Below are positions 35,334-44,982 of a stretch of 64,000 nt of DNA, piece after piece (position 1 is the first letter of the stretch; each line of letters starts with the position of its first letter). The notes under the pieces were generated by a model. It worked only from the letters and a program-made list of their open reading frames with translations, had not been told where the DNA came from and made no database searches. The DNA comes from an uncultured Salinisphaerales bacterium (GTDB lineage Bacteria > Pseudomonadota > Gammaproteobacteria > Nevskiales > CAJXLF01): positions 127,735-191,734 of the forward strand of contig CAJXLF010000006.1 of the NCBI GenBank assembly GCA_913055805.1, written 5' to 3'. Made by a program: the position numbers and the translations under genes.

Positions 35334-36077
35334 ATGAATGGCACAGAACACTCACAACCAGGGCCGAAAGTCCTGAAGCTGGCAGCCAACGCTGCCGGCC
35401 GCGACTTCTGCGTGGGCGATATCCACGGCATGTTCGATCTGCTGGACAAGCTCCTCCAATCCGTCAAATTCGATAGCAGCAAGGACCGTCTGTTATCGGT
35501 CGGCGATCTTGTCGATCGCGGCCCCGCGTCCCCGCGCGCCCTTGTTTATCTGGATCAGCCCTGGTTTTACGCCATACGCGGCAACCACGAACAGATGTTG
35601 ATCGAGAGCCATGAAAACCCCGATGACCTAGCGCTGTTCGATATCTGGCAGCGCAACGGCGGACACTGGTGGAAGGATCAGACAGACAGACTCAGGCAAT
35701 CCATTTACCAGAAACTGCGGCAACTGCCCCTGGCCATGGAGATACCTACCGATCGCGGCCTGGTTGGCATCGTGCATGCCGATGTGCCACCTGGCCTGGA
35801 CTGGGCGGCCTTCAAGTCCGCGCTGGAGGAAAACAACGGCGAGGTCGTTACGCATGCGCTGTGGTCACGCCTCCGCGTGAAGCGCCCGGAGAGCTCCCCC
35901 CAGGTCCCGGGGGTCAGGGAAATCTATTGCGGCCACAATATCGTGCCCAGCCCGGTCACTGCGGGCAATATCCACTTTATAGACACCGGCGCCTACCTCG
36001 GCTACGGGGGACGCATGACGCTTGTTGATATTCAGCAAGGCCCGGATTACCGTTACAGTCTTTCTGCAGCACAATAA
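35334..36077 (+). CDS. Serine/threonine protein phosphatase (PPP/lambda type)
   Basis: Protein of 247 aa of the calcineurin-like PPP family. The three metal motifs are present: CVGDIHGMFD (GDxHG), LSVGDLVDRGP (GDxVDRG) and AIRGNHEQM (GNHE), followed by IVHADVP and YCGHNIVP, which bring further His ligands. The length matches lambda and PrpA-type protein phosphatases. It probably dephosphorylates protein Ser/Thr or His residues, or small phosphoesters. It is divergent from glycerate kinase, and the unknown membrane-protein gene follows 12 bp downstream. Confidence 0.87.
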   Translation: MNGTEHSQPGPKVLKLAANAAGRDFCVGDIHGMFDLLDKLLQSVKFDSSKDRLLSVGDLVDRGPASPRALVYLDQPWFYAIRGNHEQMLIESHENPDDLALFDIWQRNGGHWWKDQTDRLRQSIYQKLRQLPLAMEIPTDRGLVGIVHADVPPGLDWAAFKSALEENNGEVVTHALWSRLRVKRPESSPQVPGVREIYCGHNIVPSPVTAGNIHFIDTGAYLGYGGRMTLVDIQQGPDYRYSLSAAQ

Positions 36078-36089
36078 TCGCGATTACGT

Positions 36090-37244
36090 ATGCCTTCAGC
36101 TCAAGTGCTAGGTTTCAAGGTCCGCACGCTTGCCCGCCTTTTTCTACTGGTGGGACTCAGGCATATACGCAAAGCCTGGAATAGCAACACTGTCGGCGAA
36201 AGCTTCGAGGGGCAGGCCACGCCACTGGAAGCCGCCGCCTATCTGACCCTGCAAAACCTGCCACGATTGAAAAAGCGCAAGCGCATCGACCGCGCCCTGC
36301 GCCGCTACATCCAGCGCGGCCAGATCAGGCGCGGCGTGCTGGCTAATGGCTATCCTGACCCCACGCCCATTCCTGAGCAGGCCAGCCTGTTCAGCCAGGA
36401 TGAGACTCAGCCTGCCGAGCCCAAAACCGATGCCGCCACTACCCGGGATCTGGTCTCGTTGATAGAAGAGGTAGACGCCGAGGAAAAACGCGCTCTGGCC
36501 CGGGAAGAAGCCTACCCGCTGGATGACTACGATTTCGACGAAGATGACTACGACAGCGGCCCGGGATTCGCACAAGGCGTACTCATCGGCGCCGGACTCG
36601 CCCTGCTATTACCGCTGTGGATGTGGCTGCAGCCCATTATCCAGGGCATGCCGATCGCGCAGAAAAACCACTACAGCCCGGAAGTCGTCAAGGTAGCCGC
36701 CGCCCGGGGCCAGGATTGCACACGCGCCAAGGATCTCTACAGCCAGCTTTACTGCGGCGAGCTATGGCGCAAGGAACTCAGCGCCCGCGTGGAGCAGAAC
36801 TACAGCGACCTGCTCGCGGTGAGTACGGCCATAGACAACATGCAGCGCGCCACCGGTTTCGAACTGGAACACCCCCTGGCCCTGCGCGTGCAAAGAGCCC
36901 ACCAGAACTGGCAGGCCCACGTGGAAAGCAGTTGCAACACGGGCTCCGCCATTACGAATCTCGGCAGCCAGCGCAGCAATCAGTATCTGGACTGCGTGCA
37001 CCAGCACCTGCAAGCGCGAGAAAAGGAAATCCGGGAACAGCTCACCTTCCTGCGCGGCTTGGGCTGGGAAGAAGAAGCCGCGGATGCGCTCAACAATGAA
37101 CTGATTGCGATACGCAACATGGTGGCTACGCAGCCCAAGGACGAAACAGCTAAAGAAGAAAAAGAAGAGCAGACTGCGGCCGAAGCCGGCGCCGGAGCTG
37201 AATCCGGGAATGCAGAGACTGCTGAAGCAGAGCCGGCACAGTAA
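36090..37244 (+). CDS. Single-pass membrane protein with LprI-like C-terminal domain, unknown function
   Basis: Protein of 384 aa that I do not recognise as a whole. The N-terminal part (about 150 aa) is basic then strongly acidic (DDYDFDEDDYDSG). One transmembrane segment, FAQGVLIGAGLALLLPLWMW, follows at about residues 162-181. The outer part has cysteines in an arrangement like LprI/DUF1311 proteins: DCTRAKDLYSQLYCGELW, then QNWQAHVESSC and YLDCVHQHL in separate helices. It ends in a low-complexity Glu/Ala tail. LprI-like domains include lysozyme inhibitors, but this is only a pattern match. It lies 12 bp after the phosphatase gene and may be co-transcribed; the acidic stretch could be a phosphatase target, which is speculation. 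Confidence 0.72.
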   Translation: MPSAQVLGFKVRTLARLFLLVGLRHIRKAWNSNTVGESFEGQATPLEAAAYLTLQNLPRLKKRKRIDRALRRYIQRGQIRRGVLANGYPDPTPIPEQASLFSQDETQPAEPKTDAATTRDLVSLIEEVDAEEKRALAREEAYPLDDYDFDEDDYDSGPGFAQGVLIGAGLALLLPLWMWLQPIIQGMPIAQKNHYSPEVVKVAAARGQDCTRAKDLYSQLYCGELWRKELSARVEQNYSDLLAVSTAIDNMQRATGFELEHPLALRVQRAHQNWQAHVESSCNTGSAITNLGSQRSNQYLDCVHQHLQAREKEIREQLTFLRGLGWEEEAADALNNELIAIRNMVATQPKDETAKEEKEEQTAAEAGAGAESGNAETAEAEPAQ

Positions 37245-37249
37245 AGGGA

Positions 37250-37325
<76 letters not shown>

Positions 37326-37326
37326 A

Positions 37327-37453
37327 ATGCAAACACAATAAACTTACGGCGTCGTCCTCCATGACACGACCCGGTCCGGACTTCCTGTCCGGCCGTTCGC
37401 GAAGACAAAGCCGTGCCTTGTCTCCCGGCTCACCCAACTGAGCTATTCGGGCA
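37327..37453 (-). repeat. tRNA-like chimeric repeat with hairpins, upstream of tRNA-Thr
   Basis: Reading on the minus strand, the unit opens with an exact 20-nt copy of the tRNA-Thr 5' end (TGCCCGAATAGCTCAGTTGG, 37434-37453; the genuine copy is at 37307-37326). It then closes its own D-stem as GTGAGC instead of TAGAGC. Two hairpins follow: AGACAAGGC / GCTTTGTCT around ACG, and CCGGAC / GTCCGG around AGGAA. A looser one (GTCGT / ACGAC) comes next. The direct-repeat spacing is 127 bp. There is no T-arm or acceptor 3' strand, so it is not a tRNA gene. A TATACT box at about 37470 would place transcription start just before it. Confidence 0.75.
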
Positions 37454-37522
37454 CTGAGGGCGCGCAAGTATAAAGGCAAGGCCAAGGTACGAACAACCGT
37501 TTATCGGGCCCCAACCTCCTTT

Positions 37523-37546
37523 CATCTGATTCCAATACATCAGATG
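37523..37546. promoter_or_regulatory. 8-bp inverted repeat ahead of the pilin operon
   Basis: CATCTGAT and ATCAGATG are perfect complements across 8 nt, ending 17 bp before the first start codon of the minor pilin operon. It may be an operator or a leader hairpin next to the ribosome site. The rest of 37454-37522 shows only the TATACT-like box of the leftward tRNA transcript. Confidence 0.42.
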
Positions 37547-37563
37547 TCCCCCTCCGGATCAAA

Positions 37564-38151
37564 ATGATCGACATGAACAGATTCAGGCAGGAATCAGGCT
37601 TCACTCTCGTTGAGTTGTTCATTGCCGTTACGGTAATGGCCTTGTTGCTTTCGGTCGGCATTCCCTCATTTCAGGCAACCGTTAACAACAACCGGCGCAC
37701 CGCTCAGGTCAATGAGTTCGTGACCAGCTTGACTCTGGCAAGAAGTGAGGCACTCAAACGCGGCAATGCGGTCACCGTTTGCCGTGCCTCCAACTTTTCA
37801 GCCGCCGTTCCCACCTGCGGAAACGGCAATGGCTGGGAAGACGGTTGGGTCGTCTTCAATGACGAAAATGGTGACGGCTCCCCCAACAATGCCATTGATG
37901 TGCTGCGCCTGAGCGAGCCGGTCCAGGGCAACAATATTACGCTTCGGGGCGAGGCAAACGTGGCCACAAGGGTGCTCTATGCCGCTACCGGCCGGGTTGG
38001 CGCGCCCACTGCGGGTAACGCCACCATCGGGAATATTGTCTGGTGTGACGCCCGGGGTGCTGGTGACAACGCACGCGTTATCAACATAGCCGCCACCGGC
38101 AGGATCACGACCACTGCCGGCAACGCAGGCACCAACTGTACACCGCCATGA
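37564..38151 (+). CDS. fimT: Minor pseudopilin, GspH/FimT type
   Basis: Protein of 195 aa. The prepilin signal is RFRQESG/FTLVELFIAVTV, cut by prepilin peptidase after Gly, with Glu at +5, then one N-terminal helix. The GspH/FimT domain follows, with cysteines and the turn GNGWEDGWVVFNDENGDG. Minor pilins of this type prime pilus assembly and, in FimT relatives, bind DNA for uptake. An in-frame ATG at 37573 is an equally possible start. First gene of the operon; its stop overlaps the pilV start. Confidence 0.88.
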   Translation: MIDMNRFRQESGFTLVELFIAVTVMALLLSVGIPSFQATVNNNRRTAQVNEFVTSLTLARSEALKRGNAVTVCRASNFSAAVPTCGNGNGWEDGWVVFNDENGDGSPNNAIDVLRLSEPVQGNNITLRGEANVATRVLYAATGRVGAPTAGNATIGNIVWCDARGAGDNARVINIAATGRITTTAGNAGTNCTPP

Positions 38152-38738
38152 TGACGCATCGATCACCCCCTCTTCCCAAGCAGTCCGGCTTCACCCTGAT
38201 AGAAGTGCTGATCGCGATCGTAGTTCTTTCAATCGGGCTGATGGGCATCGCCGCCATGCAGTTTGTCGGCCTGCGGGACAGCAACCGCTCCAACGAGCGC
38301 AGCCTGGCAACCGTGCTTGCCTACGACATCGTTGACCGCATGCGCGCCAACATCCAGGGAGCCATTGACGGTCAATATGCAGTTACTGCAGGTACTGCGC
38401 CCGACACCCCCACAGTCGGCGGAGGCGCCTCTCCGCATGATTACTGCAAAACCGATTTCACCAATACAACCGTCGCGAACATCTGCAGAAGCGACGAAAT
38501 GGCCGCCGCCGACCTGTTCGACTGGTACACCACGGTACAGAACAGCTTACCCGGCGGGCTGGGGCAGATTGCCTGTGCCGATGCCGATGGCGGTGTGGAC
38601 GGTGATGATTGCACGCAGGGCTCGGTTTACACCATCACCATCATGTGGGATGACGAGCGCAGTGGTGATACCGGCACCGGATGTGACCCCGATGATCCCG
38701 ATGACCTGCTCTGCCTGACCATCACGACCGAGATATAA
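38148..38738 (+). CDS. pilV: Type IV pilus minor pilin PilV
   Basis: Protein of 196 aa. The prepilin site QSG/FTLIEVLIAIVVLSIGLMG includes the PilV-type hydrophobic helix (N-methylation site and Glu5). The globular part contains NRSNERSLATVLAYDIVDRMRAN, in which YDxxDRMRAN is characteristic of PilV. It overlaps the preceding stop by 4 bp (translational coupling), and pilW starts 2 bp after it. Together with PilW and PilX it forms the tip complex under PilY1. Confidence 0.9.
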   Translation: MMTHRSPPLPKQSGFTLIEVLIAIVVLSIGLMGIAAMQFVGLRDSNRSNERSLATVLAYDIVDRMRANIQGAIDGQYAVTAGTAPDTPTVGGGASPHDYCKTDFTNTTVANICRSDEMAAADLFDWYTTVQNSLPGGLGQIACADADGGVDGDDCTQGSVYTITIMWDDERSGDTGTGCDPDDPDDLLCLTITTEI

Positions 38739-38740
38739 CC

Positions 38741-39472
38741 ATGTCAGGCCTTTACTGCCCCAGAATCCATCGCCAGTCCGGCTTCTCACTGATCGAACTG
38801 ATGATTGCCATGCTGATAGGGCTCTTTCTGCTGTTTGGTGTTGTGCAGATATTCATGGGCAGCCGGCTGACCTACCAGGCGCACGAGGGCATCGGCCGCA
38901 TTCAGGAAAATGGCCGCTTTGCCATTGAAATCATGAGCCGGCAGGTCAGAATGGCCGGTTTTCGGTCCCAGCCCCTATCGGGCACCAGTCTTGCCGCCGT
39001 CAATGGCCGCAACAACGTCGCAGCAGGTGGTACGGACAACGCCCTGGCCGGCACAGACAAGCTCATCCTGGTCTACCAGGGAGCTACAGACGGCGGCACT
39101 ACCAACTGCCTGGGCAATGCCGTAACCGCGAATGCCACCACCACTGTGGTATTCCTGGTCGATGCCAACCGAACCCTGCGCTGCGCTGTCGACCCGGCAA
39201 ACATTGATGAGGCCGTTGGGCAACCCATCCTGGAAGGCGTCAGCGATATGCAACTGCTTTTCGGCGAACAAACAATCGACAGCTCAACTAATCCACCCAC
39301 CCGCAGTTACCGCTACGTTACAGCCAACAACGTGACCACCTGGGGTAGTGTCATCAGCGTTCGCATCCAGCTGTCCGTAGATAGCGTGGAAACCTTCAAT
39401 CCCGATTTGCCGGATGACGGGCGGCTGGCTCTGCCCTATTCCACCACGGTCACGATCCGGAATCGCACCTGA
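38741..39472 (+). CDS. pilW: Type IV pilus minor pilin PilW
   Basis: Protein of 243 aa. The prepilin signal is RQSG/FSLIELMIAMLIGLF, and the PilW segment HEGIGRIQENGRFAIEIMSRQ follows, quoted here in its key part (GRxQENGRFAxE). The rest is a beta-rich globular domain with a Cys pair (TNCLG ... LRCAV). It is required for pilus tip assembly. It lies 2 bp after pilV and 8 bp before pilX. Confidence 0.9.
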   Translation: MSGLYCPRIHRQSGFSLIELMIAMLIGLFLLFGVVQIFMGSRLTYQAHEGIGRIQENGRFAIEIMSRQVRMAGFRSQPLSGTSLAAVNGRNNVAAGGTDNALAGTDKLILVYQGATDGGTTNCLGNAVTANATTTVVFLVDANRTLRCAVDPANIDEAVGQPILEGVSDMQLLFGEQTIDSSTNPPTRSYRYVTANNVTTWGSVISVRIQLSVDSVETFNPDLPDDGRLALPYSTTVTIRNRT

Positions 39473-39480
39473 GGAATGCC

Positions 39481-40098
39481 ATGAAAACTACAGGGCGTAA
39501 CACACAACAGGGTTCTGTGCTGATCGTCAGCCTGATTTTCCTTGTTGTACTGACTCTGCTGGGTATCGCGAGCGTGCGCTCCACCTCCATCCAGGAGCGC
39601 ATGGCTTTCAATACCCGCGAGCAGAACCTGGCATTCCAGGCGGCCGAAGCCGCATTGCGTGATGGCGAACTTTGGCTATTGGCGCAAATCGGGAATAGCC
39701 AACCCCCGGGCACCCAGGCCTCCTGTGCATCCAACTGCTATTCCGTACCGGTCTGGGCGCCGAACACCCCGGCCAGCTCGATGGCAGGTCATACACAGGC
39801 CTGGTGGGCGGCCAACGGAAGGCAACACGGGCAGGACACCGCCGGTGCCGATACGGCCAACCTCAGTGCAGATCTGCATGCGGCCCAACCGTATTACATC
39901 ATTCAGCAGGTCAACACAGCCGGCATGCTCAACACCAGACCGGGTTCACTGACCCAGGGCTTCAGCTATGGCACCGGCGGACCGTATTACTACCAGGTAT
40001 CGGCCTACGGTGTCGGCAGAACCTCTTACGTAGACGGCGGCAATACCCGGCATTTCGACGTCGTGCTGCAAAGCCTGTTCTCAATACCCGCATTTTGA
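39481..40098 (+). CDS. pilX: Type IV pilus assembly protein PilX
   Basis: Protein of 205 aa. The N terminus NTQQG/SVLIVSLIFLVVLTLLG is the PilX N-domain: a pilin-like helix with Ser instead of Phe at +1 and no Glu5, as in PilX. It is followed by TSIQERMAFNTREQNLAFQAAEAAL-type helix, of which the key part is ERMAxNxREQxLAFQAAEAAL. It forms a minor component of the priming complex with PilV, PilW and PilY1. It is read directly before pilY1. Confidence 0.9.
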   Translation: MKTTGRNTQQGSVLIVSLIFLVVLTLLGIASVRSTSIQERMAFNTREQNLAFQAAEAALRDGELWLLAQIGNSQPPGTQASCASNCYSVPVWAPNTPASSMAGHTQAWWAANGRQHGQDTAGADTANLSADLHAAQPYYIIQQVNTAGMLNTRPGSLTQGFSYGTGGPYYYQVSAYGVGRTSYVDGGNTRHFDVVLQSLFSIPAF

Positions 40099-40123
40099 GT
40101 AACAGGATGACATGGAGACAGTC

Positions 40124-43100
40124 ATGAAAAACACCCGATTTATCATAGTGATGGCGATGAGCTTCTGTTTCGCCAGACTGGCCATGGCAGCACCGCTGGA
40201 CCTGAGTAACGTACCCCTGTTCGCCGCCACCAACGCACCACCGGCCAATATTCTGTTTGTGTTCGATGACTCCGGCAGTATGGACTGGGGCACGGTAACA
40301 GACCAGGAAAGTGGCACCTTCCACTTCTCCTGCGTTAACGGCAGTAACGATGGCAGAAACTATGTCTACCCTCATGACTCGGGCGGAAACAACTACAGCG
40401 AAACCAGTGTTAACGGGGGCAGAATACCCACCGATGAAGTCGTCAACGCCGTTTCTTCCGGCAATAACGATGGCGTACAACCCAACCAGGGTTTCTGGCG
40501 GGCCTGGAACACTGATTACAACCGCCTCTATTACGATCCGGAAGTACAATATTTACCCTGGCGGGGCGAAGATGATGACGGCCAGGCCTACACCAACGCC
40601 ACAGCTTCTGCCGCACGGGTCAACCCCTACGACCATGACGGTTCCACTTACAATCTGACGACCAATCAGTCGCATGATTCCTACATTCCCTGTACTTACG
40701 ACGATGAAGTCACGGTCACGTTCTTTCCTGCTCGCTATTACACCTGGACAGATTCGGATAATGATGGCGAAGTCGACCCTGACGACAGCCATCAACTGAT
40801 AGAAATCCGCAGCTCGGGTTGTAGTAGCGGGGCCAGTTGTCCAGCCTCCTTCACCAGAGGCGAGAATCGTGAAGACTGTGCCGCCATTGAAGACGGCACC
40901 GGCGATCAATGTACCGTCGCTGAAGAACTGCAAAACTTCGCCAACTGGTTCCAGTATTACCGGCGCCGGGAGTTCACTGCCAAGGGCGCCTATACCTTTG
41001 TTGTCGATGATGCCGGTGCAGTCAACATGGGCCTGTTCACCATTAACAGCAATGCTGACAACGAACGCCTGTCCCTGATGAGCGTCGACGCCAACAAGAC
41101 GAGCCTGTTGGACGCCCTGTCCAAGATAAATGCCACGGGCGGCACACCCCTGCGGGAAAGTGCCTATGACGGCTACAGATACCTTTCATGCCAGTCGAAC
41201 AACTACTTCAGCGTGAACAGCGATTCCGATTGCCCACAGGCCAGTGCCGCCGAAGGCGGTGCCTGCCAGCAAAGCTTCCTGGTGGCGATGACTGATGGCT
41301 ACTACTACGGTGGCTTCGACCTGCCCGGTAACGCCACTCAGGATAATGCCGACGGCAATGATGACAGCCAATGGGACGGCGGACCCTATGCAGACCAACA
41401 ACAGGACACCATGGCGGACATTGCCATGATGTTCTATGAAGAGGACATATCCGGGCCCGGCGACTACTACAATCATCCCAACATACTTCCGGTGATTCTT
41501 GGCATTGACGAAGCAAGGCACCAGCACGTGGTCACCTACAGCGTGGCTTTCGGCGTCAACGGCACACTGGACGCGATGCCCGGACCTAACGTTGATGGTA
41601 ACAATTACTGGCCAGACCCGGATGAGAGTACGGATTCCGCCATTCCGGAAAAAATTGATGATCTCCGCCATGCCGCCTTCAATGGCCGGGGGCTGTTCCT
41701 GAACGCCAGCAGCCCTAACCAACTGGTTGAGGCCTTGTCCGATGCCATTCTTTCCATCGGCGACCGTGCAAGTTCGGCGGCTTCGGTGGCACTCAATTCC
41801 AGCAGCCTGAACAGCGGCTCTCATGTTTTCCAGGCACGCTTTGACAGCGGTGACTGGAGCGGCCAGTTGCTCTCCTTCCCGATTTCGGACGGCTCCGGAC
41901 AGCAGGCTGGCTGCAGCGGTGTGTCACTCGGTGAACTCTGCAATCTGGCCTGGGATGCAGGTGAAGTACTCAAAGGGCAGAACTGGAACAATGGCCGGGA
42001 AATCATCACGATCGATCCTACCACCAATACGACGGGTATCCCCTTTGTATGGGATGACCTGGAGAACTCGCAGAAACTGGATCTGCGCAAGCATCCCGAT
42101 AGCGGCAACCAAAATAATGTAAACAATGGCAAACGCCGCTGGCGCTTCATTCGTGGCCGGGAGTATCCCAACAGAAACGACTTCCGCCTGCGCAGCAGCC
42201 CGCTCGGTGATATCGTGAACTCCGACCCGTTCTTTGTCGGCGCACCACAGTTCCCCTACACGTTTAACAGCTACGCCTCCTTCCGCAGCGCCAATGCCAA
42301 TCGCCGCCGCATGGTCTACGTAGGCGCCAACGACGGCATGTTACATGCCTTTGACGAGAATACAGGCGAGGAACTTCTTGCATATATCCCTGGCGACCGT
42401 CGCATCTATGACAACCTGACTACACTGGCCTCTCTCACCTATTCAACCAAGCACAGCTACTTCGTTGACGGCTCCCCGACAGTCGGCGACGTTTACTCAG
42501 GCACCAACGGTACGACCTGGAAAACTGTTCTGGTCAGCGGACTGCGCGCCGGCGGACAGTCGATCTTTGCACTGGACGTGACCAACCCGGAGCCCGCCAA
42601 CTTCAATGAAAGCAATGCCGACAGCCTGGTACTGTGGGAATTCTCGGACGAAGACGACAAGGATCTGGGCTTCACCTACAGTCAGCCGAACATCGTACGC
42701 ATGGCCAACGGCAAGTGGGCTGCCGTGATCGGCAATGGCTACAACAACAGTGATGGCAGCGGCAATGAAACAGCCGCCACCACCAGCACTACCGGCAAAG
42801 GCTACCTATTCATTATTTACATAGATGGGCCGGGTGCCGACGGCGTGTGGGATCTCGGCACGGATTACGTCAAGATCGAAGTCAACTCGGGTTCCGTTGG
42901 CACGCCCAACGGGCTGGCCACACCAGCGGCAGTAGACAAAGACGGCGACTACGACATTGACGTCATTTATGCCGGCGACCTGAACGGTAACATGTGGCGA
43001 TTCAATGTAAGCGATCCCACCCCGGCCAACTGGGTCGTTGCTTACAGCGGCCAACCGCTATTCGTGGCCCGGGACGCAAGCAATAACCGACAGCCCATCA

Positions 43101-43858
43101 CTGTACGCCCTGAGGTCTCTCCACATCCTTATGGCACTGCCAGTGGCTACATGGTGCTGTTTGGCACTGGCCGATACATAGACGCTGGCGACAATGCAAC
43201 AACCGGCACGCAGACCCAGACCTTCTACGGTATCTGGGACCAGAATCTGGTTAACAACACCAACACCATACCGACCCGCGCCAGTGGCCTGGTGCAACAG
43301 CAGATCAAGAAGGAAGTGGATCTGGGCGGTGGCAGTTGTGGTGATGGCGAAGACTGCTTCCGCATCGTAACGGATAATGCCGTGGACCTGACCGACGGCA
43401 ATGACCGCGGCTGGTATCTGGATCTCTACAACACGGAGAACAACAACACCACAAACTTCGGCGAGAAAGCTGTCAGTAATCCTATCATCCGTGCCGGGCG
43501 CATCGTATTCACTACCCTCATTCCTTCCGGTGAAGTCTGTGAATTCGGCGGTGACGGTTGGTTGATGGAGCTCAATTTCTCCACCGGCGGACCACCTCTG
43601 GAAGCCTCGATTGACGTCGACGGCGACGGAGATGTGGATGAGCACGATGTGATCACCGTAAACATAGACGGTACTGACGTGACCGTGCCCCCGGGCGGCC
43701 AGCTGTCTGATGTCGGTATTATTCCCAGACCCACCATTCTGGTCGTACCCGGTCTTGGGCAGGAAAAGAAATACACCAGTGGCTCCACGGGCGATATCGG
43801 CATCATCACCGAACGAGGCTTTGACGAAGGTCGCCTGAACTGGCGGGAAATCCGTTGA
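40124..43858 (+). CDS. pilY1: PilY1, pilus tip adhesin and mechanosensor
   Basis: Protein of 1244 aa. A signal peptide ([20 protein letters not shown]) is followed by a von Willebrand A-like N-terminal half with a MIDAS-type DDSGSMDWG. The C-terminal half is the PilY1 beta-propeller ([20 protein letters not shown], then GDPxxG-like loops), containing the calcium loop DKDGDYDID. PilY1 promotes pilus extension, adhesion and surface sensing. The ATG at 40124 has GGAG 6 bp upstream and gives the standard signal. An in-frame ATG at 40112 with AGGA is a second choice. Several further Asp-rich loops suggest extra calcium sites. Confidence 0.92.
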   Translation: MKNTRFIIVMAMSFCFARLAMAAPLDLSNVPLFAATNAPPANILFVFDDSGSMDWGTVTDQESGTFHFSCVNGSNDGRNYVYPHDSGGNNYSETSVNGGRIPTDEVVNAVSSGNNDGVQPNQGFWRAWNTDYNRLYYDPEVQYLPWRGEDDDGQAYTNATASAARVNPYDHDGSTYNLTTNQSHDSYIPCTYDDEVTVTFFPARYYTWTDSDNDGEVDPDDSHQLIEIRSSGCSSGASCPASFTRGENREDCAAIEDGTGDQCTVAEELQNFANWFQYYRRREFTAKGAYTFVVDDAGAVNMGLFTINSNADNERLSLMSVDANKTSLLDALSKINATGGTPLRESAYDGYRYLSCQSNNYFSVNSDSDCPQASAAEGGACQQSFLVAMTDGYYYGGFDLPGNATQDNADGNDDSQWDGGPYADQQQDTMADIAMMFYEEDISGPGDYYNHPNILPVILGIDEARHQHVVTYSVAFGVNGTLDAMPGPNVDGNNYWPDPDESTDSAIPEKIDDLRHAAFNGRGLFLNASSPNQLVEALSDAILSIGDRASSAASVALNSSSLNSGSHVFQARFDSGDWSGQLLSFPISDGSGQQAGCSGVSLGELCNLAWDAGEVLKGQNWNNGREIITIDPTTNTTGIPFVWDDLENSQKLDLRKHPDSGNQNNVNNGKRRWRFIRGREYPNRNDFRLRSSPLGDIVNSDPFFVGAPQFPYTFNSYASFRSANANRRRMVYVGANDGMLHAFDENTGEELLAYIPGDRRIYDNLTTLASLTYSTKHSYFVDGSPTVGDVYSGTNGTTWKTVLVSGLRAGGQSIFALDVTNPEPANFNESNADSLVLWEFSDEDDKDLGFTYSQPNIVRMANGKWAAVIGNGYNNSDGSGNETAATTSTTGKGYLFIIYIDGPGADGVWDLGTDYVKIEVNSGSVGTPNGLATPAAVDKDGDYDIDVIYAGDLNGNMWRFNVSDPTPANWVVAYSGQPLFVARDASNNRQPITVRPEVSPHPYGTASGYMVLFGTGRYIDAGDNATTGTQTQTFYGIWDQNLVNNTNTIPTRASGLVQQQIKKEVDLGGGSCGDGEDCFRIVTDNAVDLTDGNDRGWYLDLYNTENNNTTNFGEKAVSNPIIRAGRIVFTTLIPSGEVCEFGGDGWLMELNFSTGGPPLEASIDVDGDGDVDEHDVITVNIDGTDVTVPPGGQLSDVGIIPRPTILVVPGLGQEKKYTSGSTGDIGIITERGFDEGRLNWREIR

Positions 43859-43893
43859 CCACCGGCACCTCAGTGACAGGAAAGGAAGAGACC

Positions 43894-44355
43894 ATGCCTA
43901 AGCATATGAAGGGCTTCACCCTGCTGGAACTGATGATCACGGTGATCATCATCGGCATATTGGCCAGTATTGCTTACCCCATCTATGCCGATTACCTGAC
44001 CAGATCCCGACGCGCAGACGGATTCGGCGCCATACAGCAATTCGCCGGCGCCATGGAAAGGTACTACACCGTTAACGGCAGCTATCTGGGCGCCGCCGCA
44101 AGCACCCCCCTACCCGCTGCACCTATAGTTCCGGGCACCTTCATGAAGGCCACCGCGCCCCTCGATGGCAATGACGTTTATTACAACCTGACTATTCAGG
44201 CGGCCACCGCTACGACTTTCACCCTGCGAGCCACACCGGTGAATGCCCAGGCTGGCGACGGCATTATCGAGATCACGCACACAGGCCGGCGCGGCTGGGA
44301 TCAGAATAACGACGGTGACACCACAGATGCCGGCGAGGACGACTGGCAGAAATAA
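43894..44355 (+). CDS. pilE: Type IV minor pilin PilE
   Basis: Protein of 153 aa. The prepilin site is [22 protein letters not shown] with Glu5, then [19 protein letters not shown], as in PilE of the Pseudomonas minor pilin cluster. The protein has no cysteine at all, so it lacks the usual pilin disulphide. Its C terminus instead has a calcium-loop-like acidic stretch, [16 protein letters not shown]. The ATG at 43894 has AGGAAGAG upstream; an earlier in-frame ATG at 43855 overlaps the pilY1 stop and gives no signal. It is separated by 78 bp from the second fimT, which has its own promoter. Confidence 0.88.
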   Translation: MPKHMKGFTLLELMITVIIIGILASIAYPIYADYLTRSRRADGFGAIQQFAGAMERYYTVNGSYLGAAASTPLPAAPIVPGTFMKATAPLDGNDVYYNLTIQAATATTFTLRATPVNAQAGDGIIEITHTGRRGWDQNNDGDTTDAGEDDWQK

Positions 44356-44374
44356 CCCGCTCGACTGGAGCCAC

Positions 44375-44404
44375 TTGAAATCGGCCGAACCCGTCCTGTA
44401 TAAA
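44375..44404 (+). promoter_or_regulatory. Sigma-70 promoter for the second fimT
   Basis: The -35 TTGAAA (44375-44380), an 18-bp spacer and TATAAA (44399-44404) as -10 lie between pilE and the second fimT. The leader would be about 22 nt. Confidence 0.65.
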
Positions 44405-44433
44405 CTCAGAATCACAAAAATAAGAGTTAAAAC

Positions 44434-44982
44434 ATGCGCAACAACAACGGATACACGTTGTTGGAGTTGTTGGTGACTGTCGCGGTCGCTACCACTCTGG
44501 CAACGGTCGGGCTGCCCCGAATGAACACGTTTATTCTGAATAATCTCAGAGCTGCCGAGGTGAACGAATTCATCGCTACCATGGCATACGCACGCAGCGA
44601 AGCACTGAAACGTGGATATCGCGTCAGCCTTTGCAGGACAGCGGATAATGCCGCCCCGCTACCGACCTGTGGCACCGGCAATGGCTGGGAAGACGGCTGG
44701 ATCGTTTTCCGCGACGAAAACAGGAACAATCAACCCGATTCCGGCGCTGATATCCTGCTGGTTCACGAAGCACTCCACGCAAATACCACATTGCGTGGGG
44801 ATACCAATGTAGCAACCCGGATCAGTTACGCGCCCAGTGGTCGCACGGCAGCCACGTTCGGTAACCTTGTGCGCTGTGATGAGCGCGGCCATTTGCAGTC
44901 GAGAGTCATTACCTTCCCGCTCAGTGGCCGCGTCAGAACATCCCCCGGCGAAGCCGATACCGACTGCACACCCTTAAACTAA
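44434..44982 (+). CDS. Second GspH/FimT-type pseudopilin
   Basis: Protein of 182 aa. The prepilin-like start MRNNNG/YTLLELLVTVAVATTLA has Tyr at +1 in place of Phe but keeps Glu5. The GspH domain shows AEVNEFIATMAYARSEALKRG and GNGWEDGWIVFRDENRN, close to the first fimT in this window, so the two are paralogues. FimT/FimU-type proteins act in pilus priming or DNA uptake. It is preceded by its own -35/-10 pair. The last 9 bp overlap the convergent ThiO-type gene. Confidence 0.85.
   Translation: MRNNNGYTLLELLVTVAVATTLATVGLPRMNTFILNNLRAAEVNEFIATMAYARSEALKRGYRVSLCRTADNAAPLPTCGTGNGWEDGWIVFRDENRNNQPDSGADILLVHEALHANTTLRGDTNVATRISYAPSGRTAATFGNLVRCDERGHLQSRVITFPLSGRVRTSPGEADTDCTPLN

Noticed and set aside
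34115-35482. Full-length reading of the glycerate kinase frame to 35482
   Set aside because: The upstream 76 codons overlap the divergent phosphatase gene and have no similarity; family members begin at the TTG at 35254.
37434-37453. A second tRNA gene here
   Set aside because: Only the 5' strand and D-arm are present; no anticodon arm, T-arm or 3' acceptor strand can be drawn.
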